Shown one piece after another: positions 49,531-59,189 of a stretch of 64,000 nt of DNA (positions are counted from its first letter, which is position 1; each line of letters begins with the position of its first letter). A program made the position numbers and the translations under genes. Source of the DNA: Apostichopus japonicus (Eukaryota; Echinodermata; Holothuroidea; Aspidochirotida; Stichopodidae); contig NC_092580.1 in NCBI RefSeq assembly GCF_037975245.1, positions 27,247,501-27,311,500 of the forward strand, written 5' to 3'. The notes beneath the pieces were generated by a model that was given only the letters and a program-made list of their open reading frames with translations, searched no databases and had not been told where the DNA came from.

Positions 49531-49924
49531 CCCATTATGTTCCCAACATAAGGCTATACTTATATAGTGGCAAAAGTTGACTATGATATGTGACAGCCCA
49601 AACCAGTACCTATCATATCATTTCCCAAGCTGAGCTTCAGATCAGATGCATTGCAGATTCCTGTTAGAGTAGAGCAGATCCAGTGTTGTATTTTAATAAT
49701 GTGGGGAGTTTTATCAACCTTGTTGCTAGGTGATTGTACATTTTCCCCATTATAATTGACGGTAAACTTACGACATTTAAGTCCTTTTCTGACTCCACCA
49801 GCTTTCACTCGTTTTCGTTTTCTTCATTTTGAATTGTCATTCTCACACAAAGAATTATTTACGAACTATTGCGTTTACAGCTGCTATATAGTTACTCACA
49901 TAGATTATAAGTATGAGTCAGAAT

Positions 49925-50204
49925 CAGGCGCGTAACCAGGGGGGGGGGCAAAGGGGCAGCCACCCCCCCTTGAGCATATATTTTTAATTTTTTTATGATA
50001 TCGCTAGTATTTTCAAAAGAGAAAATGCTAAGATGCAACTAACAAGGCCTGGGAAGTGCCATTTCCTGCGATCTGGGAGGCATTTTCAGTCAAAATTTTC
50101 TTGTACGCTTCGCGCCAACCATGGTGGCACTACGCTTAGATAGTTTTACAATGCCGAATCTACACTTTCGCCCCTCCCTTGGCAAATTCCTGGCTACGCG
50201 CCTG
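49925..50204. mobile_element. hAT-type MITE, 280 bp, with perfect 8-bp TSD
   Basis: Terminal inverted repeats are CAGGCGCGTAACCAGG and CCTGGCTACGCGCCTG. The flanks carry an identical 8-bp target duplication, GTCAGAAT, at 49917-49924 and 50205-50212. An 8-bp duplication with CAG...CTG ends is characteristic of hAT elements. There is no internal ORF, so the element is non-autonomous. Confidence 0.93.
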
Positions 50205-50238
50205 GTCAGAATGCACCATTTTTTGACGTCTAAGGTTT

Positions 50239-50443
50239 TGTGTGCGTGTTAGTGCGTGCGTACGATGCGTTAGTGCGTGTTAGTTCTTGTGGGCGTGTGT
50301 GTACGGTGTGTGTCATTGGAGGACCCACAGACAACCCCCATACAGGAGTCGGCTTCAAATAAAACCAGTGTTTGTTATTCGCCACGCCCATCCACAAAAG
50401 CTCAGCATATCATATCAGCATATTATTTTGATTCCTGTGCACG
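50239..50443 (+). repeat. Left arm of a large inverted repeat
   Basis: Reverse-complement match to 54061-54260, including the block CTCAGCATATCATATCAGCA and a GTGCGTGTTAGTGCG run. Identity is about 90% by eye. In both arms a TTAA-MITE copy follows in the matching orientation. Confidence 0.88.
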
Positions 50444-50447
50444 CATG

Positions 50448-50502
50448 ATACTGTATGTGTTGGCCTGGTCGAGCCTGCATGTTATAGGTTATGTAACAGA
50501 AT
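50448..50502 (+). repeat. 55-bp direct repeat flanking a MITE fragment, left copy
   Basis: ATACTGTATGTGTTGGCCTG begins this copy; a copy with about three mismatches lies at 50771-50825. The truncated TTAA-MITE sits between them. Confidence 0.88.
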
Positions 50503-50760
50503 AGCTTGCTACCGTCGGCAATAAGACACTAGTGAACAGTGAATACATTCAATATCCACGGTCAATATCTACGGTCAATATCCACAACACAGTGTACATA
50601 GCAGCGATGGACATCTCAGGTCCAGATAAAAGATAACAAGGTATCACGTTTCATTAGTGTCTGCATTTTGTAGCGACAAGAAGAAAACTTCACTCGCAAG
50701 CAACAGAAAGTCAACTTTTCCAGAGCGCCGCACGCGGTTTGGGGCGAGTCTTCAATGCCT
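50503..50760 (-). mobile_element. TTAA-MITE, copy a (truncated at one end)
   Basis: On the minus strand it begins TTAA-AGGCATTGAAGACTCG (TTAA at 50761-50764) and follows copies b and c as far as AGCTTGCTACCGTCGG, then stops. About 110 bp of the far end are missing. Confidence 0.85.
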
Positions 50761-50770
50761 TTAAGACGAC

Positions 50771-50825
50771 ATACTGTATGTGTTGGCCTGGTCGAGCCTG
50801 CATGGTTTAGGTTATGTAACAGAAT
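50771..50825 (+). repeat. 55-bp direct repeat flanking a MITE fragment, right copy
   Basis: Near-identical to 50448-50502. It lies directly beyond the TTAA end of MITE copy a. Confidence 0.88.
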
Positions 50826-51249
50826 CATAACGAATTGAGGTGTATATGGACCTTTACCAAATTCCAAATTATGGCAGAATGTATAAGCTATGAAATGAGA
50901 ACAAAGACAAATAGACCAATATAAAACACGTTAACATCCATGTAAGCACATATTCTGCAAAAAGTGCAAAACGACGACTTAAAAGAGAGAAAACTGTAAA
51001 TGCGAGCAGCGTCGTCACAGCGCTGTATTTGACTAAATTTATGTTTAGTTTCCCATATTCAGGCAAGAATCGGAAACGATTTGGGCCAAATCAGAAGCAA
51101 TTCGGGCAAGAATGAAAGAAAAAGAATGGATCGTGTATTAAAAATTTTGTGAAGAATTTTTTTTTTGGAAGTTTAATTTAATTTTTTGTTCCAAGGCTGC
51201 CCGAATTTTCAACAAATTTTGCCAGAATATTGAGTACCCTGAAAAAATT

Positions 51250-51694
51250 GGGGGGGGGGGGGTCTGTCCCCACGACTCATACGCATATGTAGTCACTAAT
51301 CCTGATGACATAAGTGATATCATTTTAAATTTAAAAAATTCACTAGTAATGGGACCTGCTATCCAAAAGGATTATGTTGTACTAATTTGAATGTTCTTTA
51401 TATAAATGTGTTAGAATTAGGCATACCCTCAACTCAAGTTATTAGAAACTAATTTTAGTAATTGTATTCTTATAACGAATTAATAAATGACTTGAGAACA
51501 ATTTTAGTCTTGATATAGTCTGTGATCATATGGAAACGTAAGGGTGCCGTCAAAAAATGTTTTCATCTTTCCTTTCGTTGCTAGGGGTCTTGTAATTGGG
51601 GGGGGGGGGGAGTGTATAATCATAATATAATTCCAAGTAGAGTCATAATTTTCAAACCGAGTGGAATCGTATATATGGGGGGGGGGGGGGGGGG
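51250..51694 (+). repeat. Three long G homopolymers
   Basis: G-runs at 51250-51262 (13), 51598-51610 (13) and 51677-51694 (18), within non-coding sequence. Such runs can form quadruplexes, and they are also common sites of assembly error. Confidence 0.8.
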
Positions 51695-52113
51695 ACCGAA
51701 CCGCAAGCTCGAAATTTTCAGCAGTACAACATGAGTGGGTTGTCAATTCTCTGAGTCTTAAATATACTATACAGGGTACTTAGTCAGCATTTCATCATTT
51801 CAACAGGTTTGTGTCAAAATTGCAGAGAAAGATCTTAATGATTTTAGACGGCACCTTAAAGCTTCCATACTGTCCTATGGTACGTCTCGGAGACTTCTAA
51901 TCGGGGTAAAGATAGGAATGTGGGGACGCAACGCGAGGCACTGCACTCAGACATTACAAATATAGTTTTAGGGTATACACACAGGACCTATTCCAGCGGC
52001 TACAAACTTCACTGATGCTTCTGGTCAACGATCTCGTTTTACAACAAACCAATTAGCTCAATACCATGTCCAAGCGGGCAAGTTCAAACTAACATGATAA
52101 AATACCATCTTAA

Positions 52114-52473
52114 AGGCATGGAAGACTCGCCCCAAACCGCGTGCTGCGCTCTAAAAATGTTAACTTTCCGTTGCTTGCAAGTGACGTTTTCTGCTTGTCG
52201 CTACAAAATGCAGACAGTAATAAAACGTGATACCTTGTTATCTTTAGCTGGAACTGAGATGTCCATCACTGTATCGTTTGTACACTGTGTTGTGGGTATT
52301 GACCACAGCTATGTGTACTGACTGTACACTAGTGTCTAATTACCGAAGGTAGCAAGCTGTGTGTGCGTATTTCTGGTATCGATGGTGGTGTCTAACACTT
52401 CTGTTACACCTCATTCCAAACTAGGTCAAATTACCGGCATTAGACGTTTCTTTTTGCGCGAGTCTTCACACCC
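52114..52473 (+). mobile_element. TTAA-MITE, copy b (full length, 360 bp)
   Basis: Flanked by TTAA at 52110-52113 and 52474-52477. The ends are inverted repeats: AGGCATGGAAGACTCGC at the left, and GGGTGTGAAGACTCGCG read inward from the right, sharing GAAGACTCGC. A TTAA target duplication is typical of piggyBac-type elements. There is no transposase; the ORF at 52094-52321 is incidental. Confidence 0.88.
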
Positions 52474-53690
52474 TTAAAGTCTCTGCCTCTCAGCTTGAAC
52501 TGATCTTGTACTGATTTATTCACTTCTGTACCTTCCTATCATTTATTCATCTCGTTATTTTACTTTTGCTGCATCTTAAGTTTTTATTTTAAAGCCCTCG
52601 CATCAAGTTAGTTGTTAATTTTTTGGTTTTTCTGCTAGTTTTTTCCTCTTTCCAGGCTTTAATTCTGTTGTTCTTTGTTTATTTATTTATTATTATTTTT
52701 TGCTATTTGTTAACACTCGTTTTATACTATTAAGGGCATTGAGGGAGACTAGCAGTCTTGCTAATCGAGTTTTGACCCTTCTTTCAAAATTGTAAACAAT
52801 AAATAGGGCCTAAATAAAACCCTATACGAGAGATTAACATATTCGGTTATTTTTCAGTCATTCATCAAACGACATAACGTGTTCGTATCTCGGAATTCGG
52901 ATTCCATTCTTCCAACATGCAGTCAACCATAGCAACTGATATTATTACCAGACGTTGTATTGTATCGGTATAACGCCACAAGTATACGACCTAATTTAAA
53001 AAAAAGGGAAAAAAAGACGAGTTTACGAGATTATTTAGCCTGCGCATGCTACACAGCGTACTACATACATACCGACAAACCGAAAGGAGCAGGCATGCTG
53101 TTATAGCAACAAATCTGTACAGAGTTTGAAAACAGGTGGTAATATTACCTAGTATTTAACTTGTTCCAAACATTGGAAGACGAGGTAAGCTTAGATTTTA
53201 TCTTACTTCAACTGCGAGGAAATTTGAATATTATTGCAAGTTAATGCATGCAATTTGTGTTATTTTGACTAAGTGAATAGGTCTCTATGTATATATAGGC
53301 ATGTGCCTCAATCTAATTTGGGATTCGCGCTCTGATCTTACTAAGAAAATATATGTGTTTACAACTACTTTCAGGTTGCTCTACTACATAGCCTATATCT
53401 GGTGTCGCAGTAGTTATATATCATTTGAACATTGTTTTAGTTTACGGAGTTTTTGCTTGGGGGTGGGGCGGGGGTGGGGGGAGGTCCACGAGGGTCAATA
53501 AAAGCCGGATCCGATAACATTTAAATTTGTTTAAAGTATCAAGGACACCCAGCCAATTTGCCCCATATTCAGTACATTTGTTGTATGTTATATTCTCATT
53601 CAAAGATATGTTGACGCTCATTAAATATGTGAAAACGTACGACGTGGAGTGTTCCGCTCATCAAAATTTCTTATTTTAGGCCTTAAATAA

Positions 53691-54045
53691 AGGCATTGAA
53701 GACTCGCCCCAAACCGCGTGCTGCGCTCTGAAAAAGTTAACTTTCCGTTGCTTGCAAATGACGTTTTCTTCTTGTCGCTACAATATGCAGACAGTAATGA
53801 AACGTGATACCTTGTTATCTTTTATCTAGACCTGAGATGTCCACGCTGCTATGTACACTGTGTTGTGGGTATTGACCGTAGCTGTATGTATTGACTGTAC
53901 ACTAGTGTCTAATGACCGACGGTAGCAAGCTGTGTGTGTATTTTCTGGGATTGATGGTGGTGTCTAACACTTCTATTACACCTCATTCGAATCTAGGTCA
54001 GATTACCGGCATGAGGCGTTTCTTTGTGCGCGAGTCTTCACACCC
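53691..54045 (+). mobile_element. TTAA-MITE, copy c
   Basis: Same element as copy b, from AGGCATTGAAGACTCGCC to CGCGAGTCTTCACACCC, followed by TTTAA. The left flank (TTAAATAA) shows a small change beside the target site. It adjoins the right arm of the large inverted repeat. Confidence 0.88.
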
Positions 54046-54060
54046 TTTAAACACAGTGGC

Positions 54061-54260
54061 GTGCACAGGAATCAAAATAATATGCTGATATGATATGCTG
54101 AGCTTTTGTGGATGGGCCGTGGAGAATACCAAACACTGGTGTTATATGAAGCCGACTCCTGTAAGGGGGATGTATGTGGGTCCTCCTATGACACACACCG
54201 TACACACACACACACAAGAACTAACACGCACAAGCACTAACGCACGCACTAACACGCACT
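54061..54260 (-). repeat. Right arm of the large inverted repeat
   Basis: Reverse complement of 50239-50443. It ends in a CA-rich run (CACACACACACACAAG) and CACGCACTAACACGCACT units. It lies about 85 bp upstream of the first visible P450 exon. Confidence 0.88.
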
Positions 54261-54351
54261 GGAACTGTTTGTTCAAGTTAATCTGTCCTGTCTTTCAATT
54301 CTCTCTACAAGGTCAGATATCATCATTAATTAGACAATTTTCCAGATCGTT

Positions 54352-54607
54352 ATGGGCCAGTACAACAGTAAAATTCCACCGGGACCGTGGAACCCTCTCA
54401 CCATAATGAAAATCCCTCAGTCGGCAGCCGAGGTTTTAACCGATTTATCACGTCAATATGGCCCAGTGTTTTCATTTCGGTTATTCGTGGGACCATTAAC
54501 CGTTGTCTTGAACAACAACGCAGTCATAAGAGAAGCGTTGCTCGATAACGCTGATGCATTCCCTAACCGAATGACGTCACCATTACGCAAGTCATGGGGA
54601 TTAAGAG
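54352..54607 (+). CDS. P450 exon 1 (visible): proline hinge to B-helix region
   Basis: Residues 1-85: MGQYNSKIPPGPWNP, LSRQYGPVFSFRLFVGPLTV, and EALLDNADAFPNRMTS. The exon could start at 54346, because tttccag precedes it and the frame upstream has a stop at 54331-54333. If the ATG is the true start, the protein lacks the usual N-terminal transmembrane anchor. The donor is gtaaat at 54608, phase 1. Confidence 0.85.
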
Positions 54608-54630
54608 GTAAATAAAACAAACAATTATCA

Positions 54631-54725
<95 letters not shown>

Positions 54726-56665
54726 TTTAAGGGTCATATGGTTATATTCCATCTTGGTTGTCTTGAGAGTTTACATCGATAAGTATACGGTGAAGTCAGT
54801 GAATCACAATAATTGATTTAAATACAAGATCAATCATCATTACACCAGTTCCGGGATGGGGACGGTGGTCACTTTGAGGAATGGGTGGAATAAATGTGGA
54901 GCAATAATCAGTGATATTTCCTTGTTTTATATGATAGGAAGAGTTTTCTACAGCTTAGGAGAAGACCAAAAGACCATTCGATCCTTCGTTATCCATGGTT
55001 TGCACGAATTCCAGAAAACATTTTTACCCACCAGGGTCAGTGAGGAAGCCCGCCATCTTTGTTTTGCCTTCGAGAAAAAAAAAAGCCAACCATTTGACCC
55101 TACCGAGTACCTTTCATTGGCGGCGTCAAACATTATGGCTCTCGTCAACTTCGGTCAAAGGTTTGTCTACGTTACGGAAAATGAAATAGTGCAGGGCTAG
55201 GGAAAAAACTGAAATGTTTTGCTTCATTACCTGCAGTGTGGCCACATATGTGTTGCCGTAGTATTGTCAGAAGAGAGGGTTGAATGTTTTGAACTTGGAG
55301 ACGGGTGGAAACACTGATGCATTGTTCTTGAATGCATTGTGTATTTCACCCTCCACCCCCCCCCCCCTTCCTCCCCCGTCCCCCCGTCCCTCCAGATTTA
55401 TCCTATTTTGTTTTTAATTTTGCTTTGATTATATATATTAACACACAATTTCTGACCAATGTCATTCATTAAAGGGCGTTGAGAACTGTTCACCATAAAA
55501 GGTTTAAACATAAAAATTTATATATATATGTAAATGAAGCAAGGACGTCATGTAGCAAAAAGGCCTAGGAGCGAGACTCCAATATACACTCGAAAAATGT
55601 AAGGATTCCACACCCACCCCTTGGATAATGGTGGGGACGCGTGTCTGTTCTCTGATACTATCTAAGCGGAGAGCGACGATGGGTTCGCGCGTAGCGTACA
55701 CGATTTTTTGGGGCAAATATACCTCCCAGATCGCCGGAAATAACACCTCACAGACCCAATGATGCTCCCAAACCTCCTTAAGTTTTAGATCTCATGGCTT
55801 AGAAATTTAGTTTGGGGAAATACATGGGCGTCTGCAGAAAAAAAAAACTCAGGGGACAAATAATCCAAGTAAAGACTTTTGTATACGATGGGTCTGAGAT
55901 CCTCTCCCAGAAAACAATTATAGACTGCCGCAAATGCGATTTCCGTCCTATATTTAACAACTGTGGATAAATATAACAAAATGAGAACTGCTGCATGTCA
56001 TTTGCACAATGCTGGATCAAACTGCGCCAAAGTTCAATACAGGGGAATTTGAAATGCAGCGTTTGGTCAAGACAAATTCGTGGGGACACGGTATATCATG
56101 TCCCCACCACTGAAAAATTTGGTGGGGACGCGTCCCGCTGTGCCCCACCAGGATCTGCGCCCATGCTGTATTCGTTTCTGTATAGTTATTCATCTCGTCA
56201 ATCCGTATGAGAAATCAATCAATCAAACAAGTTATAATATTTAATATATTATCTTCGTACATATACAGGTACGAGTACGACGATCCTAAATTCAAAGAAC
56301 TGGTGGAGACTCTTGACTATCTTTTCTACGCGTTGAGACCCGGTACGCTAGTCCACGCACACCCTTGGCTCTACGATACTTTCCTTTACAAATCACTGAA
56401 AAGTTCACAGGAATATGTGAAGAACTACGTCAAAGACGAGATTGTGAAACACAAAAAAGATTTAGATCCATCGAATCCGAGAGATTTCATTGATTATTAT
56501 CTGATCAAAGCCGGCGAAGAAGAGTCCGAAGATGATCCACTATTTCTGGTGGACAGGGCCTGGTATACCATCAAGGATATTTTCAGTTCGGCCTCTAATC
56601 CGGGATCCGCAGCGATCCAGTGGTTGATAGCACTCTTCTGCAACTTTCAAGAGGAACAAGACAAG
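54352..56665 (+). CDS. Cytochrome P450, CYP2-clan-like, 5' half (partial)
   Basis: A haem-thiolate monooxygenase family member. Exons 54352-54607, 54938-55160 and 56269-56665 join in phase (1, then 2, then 0) to give 292 residues. Visible landmarks are the proline hinge IPPGPWNP, LSRQYGPVFSFRLF, the C-helix region GEDQKTIRSF, the SEEARHLCFAFEKKKSQPF/DPTEYL block typical of CYP2 proteins, NFGQRYEYDD, and the I-helix before QEEQDK. The C-helix Trp and the I-helix acid-Thr pair are replaced. The ExxR, PERF and haem-loop exons are not in the window, so the gene is either cut by the window end or incomplete. The ATG at 54352 has a good context, but an acceptor (ttttccag before 54346) permits an upstream anchor exon. 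Confidence 0.88.
54633..54719 (+). repeat. (TA)n microsatellite, 87 bp
   Basis: About 43 uninterrupted TA units, starting 26 bp after the P450 exon 1 donor, in a short intron of 330 bp. Confidence 0.97.
54938..55160 (+). CDS. P450 exon 2: C-helix to D/E-helix region
   Basis: It reads GRVFYSLGEDQKTIRSF, TRVSEEARHLCFAF, FDPTEYLSLAASNIMALVNF and GQ. The CYP2 pattern here is GERWKEIRRF; Gln replaces the conserved Trp. The acceptor is tatatgatag and the donor gtttgt; it enters in phase 1 and leaves in phase 2. Confidence 0.87.
55617..55790 (+). repeat. Dispersed direct repeat, copy 1
   Basis: Starts CTTGGATAATGGTGGGGACG and contains GGGTTCGCGCGTAGCGTACA. A copy at about 90% identity starts at 63839 and runs off the window. 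It lies in P450 intron 2. Confidence 0.88.
55823..56165. mobile_element. Putative MITE with CATGGGCG inverted ends
   Basis: Ends are CATGGGCGTCTGCAGA and, inward from the right, CATGGGCGCAGATCCTGG. The 343-bp interior has inverted TGGGGACA/TGTCCCCA segments and no ORF of known type. I could not identify a clear target duplication, so the exact ends are tentative. Located in P450 intron 2. Confidence 0.6.
56269..56665 (+). CDS. P450 exon 3: F-G region to end of I-helix
   Basis: The exon encodes YEYDDPKFKELVETLDYLFY, HPWLYDTFLYKSLKSSQEYV, PRDFIDYYLIKAGEEESEDD, and the I-helix IFSSASNPGSAAIQWLIALF, ending QEEQDK. The canonical (A/G)Gx(D/E)T of the oxygen-activation groove aligns with ASNPGS, so neither the acid nor the threonine is present. 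The donor is gtatga, phase 0, at the usual CYP2 position before VQEEI-type sequence. Confidence 0.88.
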
Positions 56666-57835
56666 GTATGATCTTCATAAATTTGATTAACTAGAACGTC
56701 TTCCGATATCGTTAAATAGATATTTATGGTTGCACAATATTGTTCAGAATAAGGGTCATGCATGACCTGACAAAGAAATGAATAAATAACACTTAGTGAC
56801 ATTTTGCATTGTAAGAATGCGACGTAAAGATGAATATTGGTATTTACTGCACATAAATTAATACAGTGGTATATATCATAGTCAGAACTGATATAGTAAC
56901 GTGACGCTAGGACCAGTGGCGTGCTCAAAACGGAGAGGGTGGGTGGGGGGTATGCCTCCCCATCTCCGACCGTCTGTCGGGGTGATGAAATGGTTCAGTC
57001 GGGAGATGTTTGCATTCAGCCAGGGAGGAAATGGACCATTACTATACGGGTGTATCCTCCCCAACCCCACCCCTCACACAAAGTATTTATTTGCAGATTG
57101 AAAACTTTGTTTTATGTTTTTCTCTTCAAAATATTAATACAATTTCTACATCAGATTAAGATGTATAAGATAAAGCATCTCAATATCAATCCACTACACT
57201 CATTTGGGGTTATTAGTAACATCAGTAGGGTAAAGTTGGGACCTTAAATTCAATCCAAAGTGAAACATTAAAGTGCATGATAAATACAGCAGTCCAAGAC
57301 ATTTTGATATCGATGTACGACTATGACATTATAACTATGACATATGCTTCAAGTTCACATAGGATATAACATGGGACAGTTTCACCATCAATGCCTCATG
57401 GAAAGATATTTGTATAGATGTGAAATAATGTTCCCCTTCCATCAGTCTAAAAGAAAAATTTCACAATATAAACTATTCGTTTAAATTCGATTGACTTTAG
57501 TCAGAGTGACTTTGCTATTTCATTGAAGGAATTTTTTCTTCTCCGCGATGCTAAATCATGATAACTTTACAACGTAAGCAATCGTTTTTGATTGTGTGTG
57601 TGTGTGGGTGTGAGTCTGTTGCCTACTTACACATCGGACGGGGGTGGGGGGTGTGGGTATATGGAATCCCATAGAATGTAAATCATTTGAATCGAGATGG
57701 ATTGAGAACCTAATGCAATATAGACACATATGAATGTTATCAATTAGATTAAATTTTAAGTTCGTCGATAGAAAGAAATATTCCTTCATAATCTCAGTAT
57801 TGTCTACAGGTGCATGATGGTCTACGCGTTTGACT

Positions 57836-58229
57836 CAGAGCCGGATTAAGTTAGTGTGGGGCCTGTAGCATATGTTATAATGTGGCCATAACCTTAAAAT
57901 AATACAAATAAATGACCTCAGTTTCAAATGCATTCGTATTTATGCGGAGTATATATGTATCACATATCCTAGACACCACACTCCCATTAATTACATGTGT
58001 TTAAATAAGATTTCCCAATTGAAGGTGATAATTGGCTAAAAATCGCTAACCTTAAACACCCAGTCCTTCATAAAAGACGAAGGCAGCACAGTACTATAGT
58101 TTCTACTACAGAGCAAGTGCAGAGTCATCGAATCGGATATTGATAGCTAGCATGCATTTAGCGCTGGGCCCTCGAAAATACAGGGCCAGTAGCATATGCT
58201 ACTTTAGCTACTAGGTTTATCCGGCGCTG
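57836..58229. mobile_element. hAT-type MITE, 394 bp, with perfect 8-bp TSD
   Basis: Ends are CAGAGCCGGATTAAG and TTTATCCGGCGCTG (inverted, with mismatches). The identical 8-bp duplication GTTTGACT lies at 57828-57835 and 58230-58237. There is no transposase ORF. Confidence 0.92.
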
Positions 58230-59189
58230 GTTTGACTTTATAGGTGACCAGAGTTGGTGTGTCAAGCTCATTTTCAATGTAACTTTAAAGGCAATTTTTC
58301 TGTAATTCGAAGTCAATGGGGAATTTTCCTCTGAATTGTAAAACTATCCTTATTTTATTCGGTAAATTGATAATGCTGGAGTGCAGTGTTATATATGTAG
58401 TAGAGTGACAATATAAACTGTAGCAAGTTGCAGCTCTGCGAAAATAAGCAATGAAATATGACATATGTGAGGATTAAACAAGTTGGGGTTTTCCTCCAGG
58501 AGAAAATCCCTCTTATTCCATTTGATATGGTCTGCCAAATAGGGAAGAATCCAAAATGCTCTCAGATTGTAAATCGGATAGCCACTCTACATGTTTAGTA
58601 TAAGTTCGCGCTTCTCCCATATTTGGCTGCTTGCATGTATAGCATCGTAAAGTAGTAGGCCCATTATTAGCAGGCTATAGCTGCCAGCGAACAAGTCCCT
58701 GGTATGACAGTATATCCACAATGGATTGTGTACGCACAGTGTGACATATAAAATCTACACGCTTTCAGTGAATGAAAGTCCAATGTCTCTGTATGGATAT
58801 GTGATGGTTGATATAGGTCATATACACAAATCGATGTTATTAATTAAGGAAGCTATTCAAACAAGTTCGGTCGAGATCGGCATCCTGTAATTTTCACAAA
58901 TTGAGATTCCTCCTGTCTAGAAGTTTTGGGTTTACTCACAACGACTGGTTATCAGAAGCAACGGCAGCTATCTGAGACGATTAAAATCTGGCTGCATATA
59001 TAGTGTATTGTTTCCGTATATTCGGCAGGTATAGTATTTAGCCAATCACGGGAAACAGAACAGTTTAGATATAGATAGATAGATAGGTGGAAAAATCATG
59101 ACAATCAAAACGGCTGTGAAATGTATTCAAAGCATTAGCATAATCAAGAGAAATATTAAGACACTACGTTTGTTGTCGTTCACATAGGC

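Larger units (their letters stand above)
49096..54345. other. Intergenic region between filamin and the P450 gene
   Basis: I see no protein-coding gene. Contents are the elements listed separately: tandem duplication, hAT MITE, three TTAA-MITE copies, inverted-repeat arms, direct repeats and G-runs. Any upstream P450 exon (5'UTR or membrane anchor) would lie here or further left; none is recognisable. Confidence 0.7.
55161..56268 (+). other. P450 intron 2 (1.1 kb)
   Basis: Phase-2 intron with donor gtttgt and acceptor atatacag. It is occupied largely by the dispersed repeat and the CATGGGCG element; no exon is seen. Confidence 0.8.

Noticed and set aside
54095-54406. An ORF upstream of the P450 as its N-terminal extension
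   Set aside because: It is in a different frame from the P450 exon, has no hydrophobic anchor, and derives from the inverted-repeat arm.
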